64,000 nucleotides of DNA from JAAYUD01 sp963676865 (GTDB lineage Bacteria > Bacteroidota > Bacteroidia > Bacteroidales > Bacteroidaceae), in assembly GCA_963676865.2 (NCBI GenBank), contig CAXXSS010000001.1:2542001-2606000 (forward strand). Direction: 5' to 3'. The position numbers were made by a program, and so were the translations under genes. The notes beneath the pieces are model-generated. The model worked only from the letters and a program-made list of their open reading frames with translations, did not search any database and had not been told where the DNA came from. Positions 8,467-17,800 of the stretch are shown here, in pieces. How positions within the stretch are numbered: position 1 is the stretch's first letter; each line of letters opens with the position of its first letter.

Positions 8467-9291
8467 ATGGCTGTTACTATAACTGATATTCAGCACCTTC
8501 GTAAAATGACAGGTGCCGGCATGATGGATTGCAAGAAGGCACTTATCGAAGCTGATAATGATTTTGATAAAGCGATGGAAATTATCCGTAAAAAGGGTCA
8601 GGCTGTTGCTGCAAAACGTTCTGATAGAGATGCTTCGGAAGGTTGTGTGATTGCTAAATCTACCGGTAAGTATGCTGCAATGATCGCTTTGAAATGCGAA
8701 ACTGATTTTGTTGCTAAAAATGTTGATTTCGTTAAATTGACAAACGATATATTGGAGGCTGCTATGGCTGCTAAGGCTGCCGATTTAGAGGCTGTATTGG
8801 CTCTACCATTTGGTAATGGTACTGTTGCCAATGCTGTTACAGACCGTAGCGGAATTACAGGTGAGAAAATGGAGCTTGATGGCTATTATTTTGTTGAAGG
8901 TGAAACTGCTTCGGCTTACATCCATCCGGGTAACAAATTAGCTACTCTTGTTGCGTTAAACCAAGAAGATAAAGAGGTTCAAGGACATGAGCTAGGTATG
9001 CAAATTGCTGCCATGAATCCAGTTTCAATTAGCCCGGAAGATATTCCTGCTAATGTTCTGGCTCGTGAGAAAGAGGTTGCTGCCGACAAGGCTCGTGAAG
9101 AAGGTAAGCCTGAGAATCTTATCGAAAATATCGTTAATGGACGAATGAATAAATTTTATAAAGAAGCTTGCCTGTTGAACCAAGAGTTCGTTATGAACGA
9201 TGCAAAGCAGAGCGTAGCTAAATATTTGGATGATGAGAGCAAAGGATTGACTGTTACAGCTTTCCAACGTTTCTCTCTTAATGCTGAATAG
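8467..9291 (+). CDS. tsf: translation elongation factor Ts
   Basis: The 274-aa protein is EF-Ts, the nucleotide exchange factor that regenerates EF-Tu-GTP. The N-terminal UBA-like domain (LRKMTGAGMMDCKKAL) is followed by the core with CETDFVAKN and the second half-repeat. It follows rpsB by 28 bases and is closed by a strong hairpin terminator, so rpsB-tsf is one transcription unit, possibly read on from rplM-rpsI. Confidence 0.97.
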   Translation: MAVTITDIQHLRKMTGAGMMDCKKALIEADNDFDKAMEIIRKKGQAVAAKRSDRDASEGCVIAKSTGKYAAMIALKCETDFVAKNVDFVKLTNDILEAAMAAKAADLEAVLALPFGNGTVANAVTDRSGITGEKMELDGYYFVEGETASAYIHPGNKLATLVALNQEDKEVQGHELGMQIAAMNPVSISPEDIPANVLAREKEVAADKAREEGKPENLIENIVNGRMNKFYKEACLLNQEFVMNDAKQSVAKYLDDESKGLTVTAFQRFSLNAE

Positions 9292-9328
9292 ATAGATTTA
9301 TTTTTTCATAATATTATGTTTTAATTGA

Positions 9329-9363
9329 AAAACGAGTGCATCGTGAGATGTACTCGTTTTTTC
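9329..9363 (+). terminator. rho-independent terminator after tsf
   Basis: AACGAGTGCATC (9331-9342) pairs with GATGTACTCGTT after a short GTGA loop, with one G-T wobble. It is flanked by A-rich and T-rich runs, and it separates tsf from the convergent alcohol dehydrogenase remnant. Confidence 0.85.
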
Positions 9364-10174
9364 TTCTTCTACAGCTATAAATACTTGATTTATCGTTAGA
9401 GTGCTAACTGATAGATTTGTTTTGTCTCCTCTTTAGATAGCTGCATGTATGAACCAACTAATTCGCCTTTGTTCTCATGAAGCTTTTTTACTAGCAAATT
9501 GATATCAGGATTTTCTATACCTAGTTCTTTGAAATTAACAGGTAATCCCAAAGAACTCCAAAACTGTTTTAGACGTCTAACGCCCTCTAATGCTACTTCC
9601 TCTTTCTGTTCGGAATTGGCTGGAACATCCCAAACGCGAGTGGCAAATTGATATGGTTTATGTACATTATGTTTTGCCATATATGTCAGCCAAGCTGGGA
9701 AGATAACAGAAAGACCTGCGCCATGAGTTACATTATAGACGGCGCTTATCTCATGCTCCATGAAATGAGAACACCAACATTCTTGCATACCGAAAGCTGA
9801 AGTCCAATTGTGTGCAACCATTCCTGCCCACATTATATTAGCACGGGCACCATAGTCTTCTGCATTGGCTATGACTTTAGGAGCATCTTCAATAATGGCT
9901 TTGTATAATCCTTCACAGATTCTATCTCCTGTTTCCACATCTTCTGTATTAGTAAAATAGCGCTCACTTATGTGAACCATCATGTCGCAGATACCTGCCA
10001 CTGTTTGGCTTTGCGGAAGAGTAAAAGTGAGCATTGGATTCATGATCGAGAAAGCTGGGCGTAGATATTCAGGAACACGTAAACTAATCTTGTGTAAGCC
10101 CTCCAATTTGGTAATCACTGTATTGCCCGAGCCTTCGCTACCTGCTGCCGGAATGGTCAATACAACACCTACAT

Positions 10175-11246
10175 GGCTATAGTTAATTATTGCGTTGTAA
10201 AATGGTAGATATACCTAATTTTTTGTATTTTTGTCCTCGTAAAACTTCAGAAGTTATGACCTATCAAGAAATATTAGTCGCTGCGCTGTCTCTTCCTTTA
10301 GGAGAACGTGTGTCTCTGGTTTCCGCCTTATCGTCAAAAATCGTATCGGCTTCTCCTTCTCCTCGTCTGTTCCAGTTACTGAACAAGCAAGGTAGTTGTC
10401 CTCATTGTGGTGGCAAACATTATTATCGTTTTGGCAAGGACAAAGGTGCTCAACGCTTCAAGTGCAAAGATTGTAGGCGCACATTCACCGAATATACCGG
10501 AACTTGGCAGGAAGGGCTTCACAAAAAGGAATTGGTAGGTCGCTATTTGGAACTGATGTCTGACCAGAAGTCTTTGGACAATATTTCCTCCTCGCTTAAA
10601 ATCAACAAGAAAACGGCTTTTGACTGGCGACACAAGATTTTGGGTACGTTCAAACAAGATGAAGGCAGTTCTTTTTCGGGTATAGTGGAAAGCGATGAAA
10701 CTTTTTTCGAGGAATCAGAGAAAGGAAATCGGCATTTGGAACGTCCTGCCCGTAAAAGGGGCAGCGACTCCAATAGTTCGGGCATATCTAACAACAAGAC
10801 CAAGGTGATAGTAACTACTGATCGGAAGAACGATTTGAATATGACATGCTGCGGAAAGGGACGCCTTACCAAGAAAGATATAACGGAAAGTCTGCATACG
10901 CCCCTACCGGAGGATGTGGTTCTGTGTTCAGATGGACATACAAGCTATAAGGGATACGCAAATGACAATCGGCTGAAACATGTTGTGCTCAGGGGGGACT
11001 TGAAACAGCGGGTAAAACTTGAAAGGTTTCACATACAACATGTAAATTCCCTCCATAACAGGCTGAAAAAATGGATCGCTTCAACCTTTTGGGGAGTGGC
11101 TACGAAATATCTACAGAACTATTTGAACTGGTTCAAGGTCGTTGAAACACTCCTGAAGAATGAAACAGATCATGCTGCCGGACTCCTCCGAATATCGATG
11201 GTAGATAATAAAAACTGATTTTGCAACGCAATAATTAACTATAGCC
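10175..11246 (+). mobile_element. IS1595-family insertion sequence, copy A (1072 bp)
   Basis: Terminal inverted repeats of 23 bp are perfect (outer bases GGCTATAGTTAATTATTGCG). A 9-bp direct repeat, CACCTACAT, borders both ends (10166-10174 and 11247-11255). One transposase gene fills the element. A second copy of identical length lies at 52538-53609. The element splits the alcohol dehydrogenase gene. Confidence 0.95.
10256..11218 (+). CDS. IS1595-family transposase (copy A)
   Basis: The chosen ATG gives 320 aa (MTYQEILVAA); the frame stays open to 10190, inside the terminal repeat. A TATTTTTG box at 10226-10233 places transcription start just upstream of this ATG. An N-terminal zinc ribbon is clear (CPHCGG ... 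FKCKDCRRTF), followed by an ISXO2-like DDE domain with GIVESDETFFEES and VVLCSDGHTSYKG. The protein differs from copy B at only two residues (Gln/Lys and Leu/Ile near the C-terminus). Intact and probably active. Confidence 0.93.
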   Translation: MTYQEILVAALSLPLGERVSLVSALSSKIVSASPSPRLFQLLNKQGSCPHCGGKHYYRFGKDKGAQRFKCKDCRRTFTEYTGTWQEGLHKKELVGRYLELMSDQKSLDNISSSLKINKKTAFDWRHKILGTFKQDEGSSFSGIVESDETFFEESEKGNRHLERPARKRGSDSNSSGISNNKTKVIVTTDRKNDLNMTCCGKGRLTKKDITESLHTPLPEDVVLCSDGHTSYKGYANDNRLKHVVLRGDLKQRVKLERFHIQHVNSLHNRLKKWIASTFWGVATKYLQNYLNWFKVVETLLKNETDHAAGLLRISMVDNKN

Positions 11247-11726
11247 CACCTACATTTAGTGCTTTTTCAACCTTGGCTTTGTTGCAATAAAAATCCCAAA
11301 AGTCTCCTTCGTATGGAACACCTGCAGCAATGGCTTTCGCTGTATCGATAACAGACCCTCCGCCTACGGCAAGTAGAAAATTGATGTCGTTTTTACGCAC
11401 TAAGTCAATTCCCTTATAAACTTCTTTATCTACTGGATTTGGTTGGATACCGCCCATTTCCATAAAAGGAATATCGACCGATGTTAGGGATGATTCGATT
11501 CGTTGAAGCAACCCGCTACGAATAATAGAGCCTCCACCATAAACAATAAGAACCTTCTTTGCACCATATTTGCGGCACAATTGCCCTGTCTTATTTTCTG
11601 TGTCTTTGCCAAACACAAACTCTGTAGGACTTTGAAATATGAAATTATTCATAATAGCTATTTTAAATATAATGAAAGGTAGTGATTATAATCCGAGAAA
11701 CAAAAGAGTCTATTGATAGAGTGAAT

Positions 11727-12614
11727 CTATTTAACTTTTATTCGGTCAAATCCTTCTCCATAGACTCCGATAACTGAACTTTGAGAAACAAAAGCCTTGG
11801 GATCAATTTCTTTTATGAGATGGAATATAATACAGGATTCTCGCTTTTTTGCTAATACGAAGAGCATACCGACTTCTTTGTCCGAATAAAATCCTTTAGC
11901 ATTGATCACTGTTACTCCTCTTCTAGGGAAGGTATTGATTTCTTTTCCTATTTCTATATACTTATCGGATATGATAAAGAATTGGACGGAAGAACGAGAT
12001 AGGTTTACTACTTGATCTATTACAAAAGCGCATATATAGAGCGTTACGTAACCATATACAACTTTTTCCCAATCTTTTAGAACAAAGTAACTTGAAGAGA
12101 TAATGATGAGATCACATATCAGTATGACCCGTCCTAGCGTAATATCTCTGTATTTGTTCACAATGGCAGCTATGATGTCTGTTCCACCGGTGCTGCCATT
12201 GTATGATAAGGCCAATCCTACTCCTGTACCACAGAAAGAAGCTCCAATGACGCATGCCATAAATGGTTGATTGTGCAAGAATGGAGTTGAACCGGTTAGG
12301 TGTTGTATATAAGCGACGAAAGTAGTCAGTGTTACAACTCCCCATATTGTTTTAATACAAAAGTTGAATCCCAATATTTTTAGGGCAAGGGCAAGAAGAA
12401 ATACATTGATTATAAAATAAGTGTATTGTACAGGAATACCTGTTGCCCAAAAAACGATGGATGAAACGCCTGGTATACCACCGGTTGTGATGCTGTTTGG
12501 TAATAAAAAAACAGCCCACCCAACACTGTAGCAGAACATGCCGAAGGCAATCATCAGGTAGTCTTTAAGCTCCTTTGTTAAGGTCTTTTTGGAAAGAGTC
12601 AATGATGTTTTCAT
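11727..12614 (-). CDS. YitT-family membrane protein (DUF161 + DUF2179)
   Basis: The 295-aa protein has five or six hydrophobic segments in residues ~20-190 (YitT_membrane, with the family motif SYNGSTGGTDIIAAI) and a soluble C-terminal DUF2179 domain (RGVTVINAKGFYSDKEVGML), which in related proteins forms a small ferredoxin-like fold. The family is widespread in Firmicutes and Bacteroidetes; its transport or sensory role is unknown. It stands alone, with its own promoter at 12678-12707 and the disrupted dehydrogenase downstream on the same strand (74-base gap). Confidence 0.9.
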   Translation of the reverse strand: MKTSLTLSKKTLTKELKDYLMIAFGMFCYSVGWAVFLLPNSITTGGIPGVSSIVFWATGIPVQYTYFIINVFLLALALKILGFNFCIKTIWGVVTLTTFVAYIQHLTGSTPFLHNQPFMACVIGASFCGTGVGLALSYNGSTGGTDIIAAIVNKYRDITLGRVILICDLIIISSSYFVLKDWEKVVYGYVTLYICAFVIDQVVNLSRSSVQFFIISDKYIEIGKEINTFPRRGVTVINAKGFYSDKEVGMLFVLAKKRESCIIFHLIKEIDPKAFVSQSSVIGVYGEGFDRIKVK

Positions 12615-12677
12615 AAATAGAGCTCGGTTAATTTTAATTTCTTTTTATAGTCTGCATTTTGATAAAATAACGACGAA

Positions 12678-12707
12678 CAAAGATACTGCAACTGGCGGTT
12701 AATGCAA
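12678..12707 (-). promoter_or_regulatory. promoter of the YitT gene
   Basis: On the minus strand, TTG (12707-12705) is followed after 19 bases by TATCTTTG (12685-12678), an excellent fit to the Bacteroidetes consensus. It leaves a leader of about 60 bases before the ATG at 12614. Confidence 0.75.
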
Positions 12708-12805
12708 AAAAATAATATCCTTTTTTTGTGCGAAAAGAGTTCGCCAACTCTTATTACAACCATCTATAAATAAGGTCTTTTATGATAACCGAAAATGGAT
12801 GAAGC

Positions 12806-14491
12806 TTATTTCTCTTTTTTGCACGGAATCCAGAACCAGAATGTAGATCCTTTTCCTAATTCAGACTTTACGCCAATTTTACCATGCGCTTGTTCTATAA
12901 TGCCTTTGCAGATAGCCAATCCCAATCCTGTGCCACTGATAAAGTTGTTTACTTTCTCAAAGCGTTCGAATATCCGTTGCTGATCTTTTAGTGCAATGCC
13001 GATTCCTGTATCGGTTATCGAAACGTATAAACCTTTCTCCTGATAACTGTAGCCTATTTTGATGTGACCTTCGTGGGTGAATTTATTGGCATTTACGAGT
13101 AGGCTGGATATGATCTCATTGAGTCGTCTGGAGTCGAATGAAACGTTGAAATGTTCTTGACTTTCGCATATAAGTTCTATCGTTGGGCGCATGACTACTC
13201 GCATGGAGTCGGTAATGCTTTGTATGACATTATAGATGTCGAATGTTGTTGGAATGAAATCTATATCTCCTGATTCTATTTTTGATAATGCGAGTACGTC
13301 ATCTACAATCTGTAGCAGCATTTTATTGTTTTGATCAATAATGAGTTTAAATTTGTTACGTTCATTTTCGGGCACATTATCGTTTATCAGGCTAGAGAAA
13401 CCTACTACTGCATTGAGTGGTGTGCGAATTTCGTGACTGATATTTGCCAAGAAGGCATTCTTCATTTTATTTGCCGATTCCGCCTTATTGCGCAGATCAA
13501 TCATTTCGTCCATTGCTTGACGCCATGTGTTATTGTTGCGGCACAGACACATGTAACTTGAAATTCTGTGGTAACTGTCAAACTCGTAGGCTGCAATATT
13601 TACTACGAGCCAGGTATAATCGGTTTCTTTGGGCATTTTGCATCTGTATTCCGTCTGAAAGCTTTCTACCTTGTGTTCTCTCATTAGAGCGATGAGCTCT
13701 TCTGCTTTAGCTATATCTTCGGGATGAATCGAATTCCAATAGGTGTCAAAAGTTATAATATTTTCAGTAAGTTCGCCGCTATTGTCCAGAAGATATAGGG
13801 TATCGTTGTTTACATTGTATCGAACGAACATGATACCGTTTGATAACGTAATGAATGAAATGTTTCGCCTGAACTGTGCTATTTTGTTTTCAATTTCGTG
13901 CCATTTATTGTTATGGCGACTGACACTGATATAGCTTGTTACGCTACCGTTTGCATCGTGCTCAAAAGGGAATATATCATTGTATTGCCACGAGTATTGA
14001 TTGGTACTTGGAAGCAAATACCTGTATTCGCACGTGCATGGGTTATTGTTGCAGCTATCCATGAAATCTATTATTTGATGTGCTATAGGTAGATCATCCG
14101 GATATATGCGTGCCCAATATTCTTTCATCGTAAAACCTTTATGCGGTTCTGTAGATGATGGATTCCAATGAGTGAACTTTCTAGATGTTACATCATATTG
14201 TATGATATTGATATCACTTGCTGTCGTAACGAACTCAAATTTTCTTTGGAATGAATGTAACTCTTTTATATTGCGTGATATTCGTTTGTAAGAAAAGAAA
14301 AAGAGTGAAATCATCATAATAAAAGTAATAGCTATTATTATGTTCATGACAAGGAAAAAAGTTTTGTTTTCTCCTTTTAGTAGTCCTGCATAATGAAAAT
14401 AAGCATCTATCGCTAAAATTAAAGTTATGATAGCGACATTGATGATATATAATACGTGGAGCCCTGTCCTTTGTGAGCTACTTTTCATCAT
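12806..14491 (-). CDS. membrane sensor histidine kinase with PAS-like domains (orphan)
   Basis: The 561-aa protein has two N-terminal transmembrane segments (about residues 13-32 and 44-66). Two PAS-like modules follow (about 80-200 and 215-335), each with a similar YW..I.PDD or YWNSIHPEDI helix and an aromatic YRYLLPSTNQYSW / YRCKMPKETDYTW strand. The HisKA domain carries H353 in ANISHEIRTPLNAVVGF. The HATPase domain has N (NANKF), G1 (DTGIGI) and G2 (GTGLGLAICKGI) boxes, all intact. There is no receiver or DNA-binding domain and no response regulator next to it. It is divergent from the long TPR kinase across a 400-base spacer. Its ligand is unknown. Confidence 0.93.
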   Translation of the reverse strand: MMKSSSQRTGLHVLYIINVAIITLILAIDAYFHYAGLLKGENKTFFLVMNIIIAITFIMMISLFFFSYKRISRNIKELHSFQRKFEFVTTASDINIIQYDVTSRKFTHWNPSSTEPHKGFTMKEYWARIYPDDLPIAHQIIDFMDSCNNNPCTCEYRYLLPSTNQYSWQYNDIFPFEHDANGSVTSYISVSRHNNKWHEIENKIAQFRRNISFITLSNGIMFVRYNVNNDTLYLLDNSGELTENIITFDTYWNSIHPEDIAKAEELIALMREHKVESFQTEYRCKMPKETDYTWLVVNIAAYEFDSYHRISSYMCLCRNNNTWRQAMDEMIDLRNKAESANKMKNAFLANISHEIRTPLNAVVGFSSLINDNVPENERNKFKLIIDQNNKMLLQIVDDVLALSKIESGDIDFIPTTFDIYNVIQSITDSMRVVMRPTIELICESQEHFNVSFDSRRLNEIISSLLVNANKFTHEGHIKIGYSYQEKGLYVSITDTGIGIALKDQQRIFERFEKVNNFISGTGLGLAICKGIIEQAHGKIGVKSELGKGSTFWFWIPCKKEK

Positions 14492-14525
14492 TCAAAGATT
14501 ATTTCTTTTTCTATGTTCGGTCGTT

Positions 14526-14558
14526 CAAATATAAGTATTTATTTCTTCTGAACCCAAA
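14526..14558 (-). promoter_or_regulatory. promoter of the PAS-like kinase gene
   Basis: On the minus strand, TTTG around 14558-14555 is followed after 21 bases by TATATTTG (14533-14526), giving a leader of about 30 bases. The rest of the 14492-14895 divergent spacer has no gene. Confidence 0.6.
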
Positions 14559-14821
14559 AAGAGCTGAGAGTTTTTTAACAGCTCTATTCTTCCTTTGTTC
14601 AACAATATTTACGAGTAGCTGAGCTTTCATCGTTGATTATGTTTTGTTTATCTCGTATTATCTTTCTTGTTTTTTCTTTTTACGAAAGAGTCTTAATATT
14701 TCATAAAACACTTTTTTGCTTTGCTTTTACTTATAATGGATCTGCCATAAGAGTTGCCTATCAATATTGAGCTGGATGTACCGATATAACTGATCGTTTC
14801 AATTATAACATCCATTTTAGG

Positions 14822-14844
14822 CTTAAGTCTTTATGTAACTTAAG
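14822..14844. promoter_or_regulatory. CTTAAGT-N9-ACTTAAG inverted repeat upstream of the TPR kinase
   Basis: Perfect 7-bp arms at 14822-14828 and 14838-14844 surround 9 bases. They lie 38 bases before a TATATTTG box at 14883-14890, which itself ends only 5 bases before the ATG at 14896. The repeat could be an operator; this is inference. Confidence 0.35.
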
Positions 14845-14895
14845 TTGTTCAATAAAAAGCTGTTTTATTTTATTATTTTTAATATATTTGCATGC

Positions 14896-17800
14896 ATGAA
14901 AAGGACTTTACTCTTATATTTAGTTGTTGCTTTCTGCGCCATTAATTCCTCAGCGTTGGTTCATCACAGTGAGTCTAAACTAGACGATAAGCTCTATCAA
15001 TATGTGACGTTGTGCCAAAAGAATCTGAAAAATCAGGGTGTAGGTCTTTCTATGCTTGATACGCTTTATACCAAGGCGAAGCGTGCGAAAAATCTAAAAG
15101 TCGAATGTATAGCACTCTACTATAGAGTAAACTATTATCACCTGCATGAACTGTCTGAAAAAGAACGGCAAGAATTCCATCGTATTGCTCCTCTTATTTT
15201 ACGTACTCCCTATATTGAATACTATTTTCGTGCTTGGAATATAATCATTATTGAGAATATTAATAACTCGAACTTTCAGGAAGCCTTAGCCGAGTTGATT
15301 AAGTTTAAGGAAGAAGCTTTTCGGATGAAAAATGAATATGGCATTATACGAAGTTATATGATCTCGGGGGACTTCTATGTGAAACGCCATTTTTATCGTT
15401 TGGCTCTGCCACAATATCGCAAGATTCTTGCTCTAAATCCACCTAAGGACGATGGAAATCTTGTATCATTATATACGCGTATCGGTCAATGTTGTATGTG
15501 GCTACATAAATGGGATGAGAGTGAAGAATATTTATTGAAAGCTATATCTGCTTCAGACGAATTTACTGCTGTCGTCCCTCGTATGTTATTGTTGTCTTTA
15601 TATTGTCGCAAAGATGTTAAGAATAAGGCACAGGTGGAAGAGGCATACAATATGGTTCAAAAATCAATCTCCACTTATCCTGCTCTTGCAAGTGATTATC
15701 GCTTCTATGCCGAATGTATGAATGATTATTATACGCTTTATCAGCATTGCGATTCGACTTTCAAAAAGAAGTTTGGTGATAGAGATATTTGCGTTGATTC
15801 GTTGAACTATTATACGAATAAGGCAAAACAATATGAAGCTGAGAAAAATTACGAACTATCTTCGTTATACTACCGTAAGTTTGGTGATTATGTCAATACT
15901 CTTCGAATGAGCGATGAACAGTGCCTGCTTTCTTCATTTATTCCGCAAATGGAATATTGGAAGTTAAAGCATGAGAAAGAAATGCAACGTCGGCGATATG
16001 CAAAAATGAAGTTACAGCAATCGATAGATAACGGTTTGTTACTTTCTTTATGTAACGAACGCGATCGTGCTGCTATACAGAATAGATTGAAAGAACAAAA
16101 GATCCTGAAAACTCAGTTGGATTTTCAGAAAATGATTTGGCAACAAGGTCGCAAGAAGCTTATCAATGCCCGACTTAGAGCAGAGCAACAGAGCAGATCT
16201 TCTATCTTATTTAAAGAAAAGGAATATTGGCGTATATTGTGTATCAATATAGTGTTTTGGTCTTTAGTTGTCTTGTTTTTTATTTATATCCTCAGTTATT
16301 ATTTTACAAGGAAACGATTGCGTAGAGAAAAGGAAAAGGCCGAGAAATCGGAGCATATTAAAAGCCTCTTCTTTCAGAATATGAATCATGAGATCCGTAA
16401 TCCTCTTAATGCTATTATGGGATTTAACGAAATACTGAATAGTGAGATAGGTAGCGGCTTGTCGAAAAAAGAAAAAGACGATTATATAGGGATGATAGAA
16501 ACCAATAGCCAATTGTTATTGAAATTGGTAAACGATGTTTTGGATCTTTCCAATTTTGAGGGTGGCACTTATCAATTGACTCCTACGGATACAGATATTT
16601 ATCATTTATGCCATACCACGCTAGAAAGTGTTAGAGGCCGACAGAACGAAGGCGTTGAACTGTTGCTCAATACACCGACAGAAGCTCCCGAATCTTATAT
16701 GTTGCATACCGATGCACAGCGTTTGCAGCAGGTGCTTACGAATTATCTAACCAACGCTTGCAAATATACAGAACGGGGCAGTATCATACTTTCTTATGAG
16801 ATTATGCCCGATAGTGTTCGTTTTGCTGTTACCGATACGGGGCCGGGAGTGAAACCTGAGGATGCGGAAAAGGTGTTTGAACGCTTTCAGATGCTTGATA
16901 AAGCAAAACGAGGTACGGGGTTGGGATTGCATATATGCCGCATTATTTCTAAATTACTGCATGGCAAAGCCTATGTTGATACTCAATATTCGGGAGGTGC
17001 ACGTTTTGTCTTCGATCATCCTTTAAAAGCGATCTTTAGTCTTTTGATTGTATGTTGCTGTTCGTTTTTATCGGGCCATGCCCAAAATAATCCGCTCCAT
17101 ATTCAAGATCATTTGTATCGGTATTATGAAAAGATGGAGCAACAACTGAATACTCCTCAAGGTGGTCCAATGACTGATACGTTGTTTGTTATGGCCAAAA
17201 GGAGTGGAGATATAGATGCGCAGTGTCTGGCTCTGATGAGCAAAACAAAACATTATCGTTATTCTTCTCGTGAAGATTTGCTGTTGAAGAGTTTCAGGCA
17301 ATGCGAAAAGTTTTGTCTGTCTAAGTCTCGTAGCAAGTATTTTTTCAAGGCATGGGGATATGTTATAAATTATTATTTGTATCATAAAGATTTCAGAGAA
17401 GCCTTGTCGCAATTGCAAAAGTATCAAAAGCTGATGTTTAAATTGAACGATCCTTATGCTATTTCGATCTATTTTTATGAAATTGGCAATTATTATACGG
17501 TTCAGCAACAAAATGCTACGGCTTTATCTTATTATCTCAAGGCTCTGCATTCATGCAAGGAAGAACGCCGAAGTATATATACATTGATAGGGAGAAGCTA
17601 CTTCTTACTTAAAGATTATAAGAATAGTGTTCTTTATACGAAGAAAGCCTTGGAGTGTTGCAAGACAGAGATAGCACGTATAAACCCTGTGATGATACTG
17701 ACTCAATGTTATTGTATGTTGGGTCAAAAGTCGGAAGCCGTCAATATGCTACGCGAATTGGAGCGTTTGCAGCGCGAGAATCCCACCAGGGTGAGTTTTG

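Larger units (their letters stand above)
9396..11652 (-). pseudogene. iron-containing alcohol dehydrogenase (BDH/YqhD type), split by IS1595-family element
   Basis: The gene reads from 11652 downwards. Residues 1-135 lie at 11247-11652 and the remaining ~256 residues at 9396-10165. The N-terminal part has the dinucleotide-binding region (VLIVYGGGSI, AVGGGSVIDTAKAIA). The C-terminal part has the metal-binding region (FMEHEISAVYNVTHGAGL). Removing the element plus one 9-bp duplication restores one frame across the join, reading ALNV-GVVLTIPAAGSEGSGN, and gives a 391-aa enzyme of normal length. Family members reduce aldehydes or oxidise alcohols with NAD(P)H. As it stands the upstream part ends in a TAG inside the element, so the locus is presumably inactive. 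No other lesion is seen, which points to a recent insertion. Confidence 0.93.

Noticed and set aside
12795..14092. Plus-strand ORFs opposite the PAS-like kinase
   Set aside because: Shadows of the kinase gene, without start context or domain similarity.
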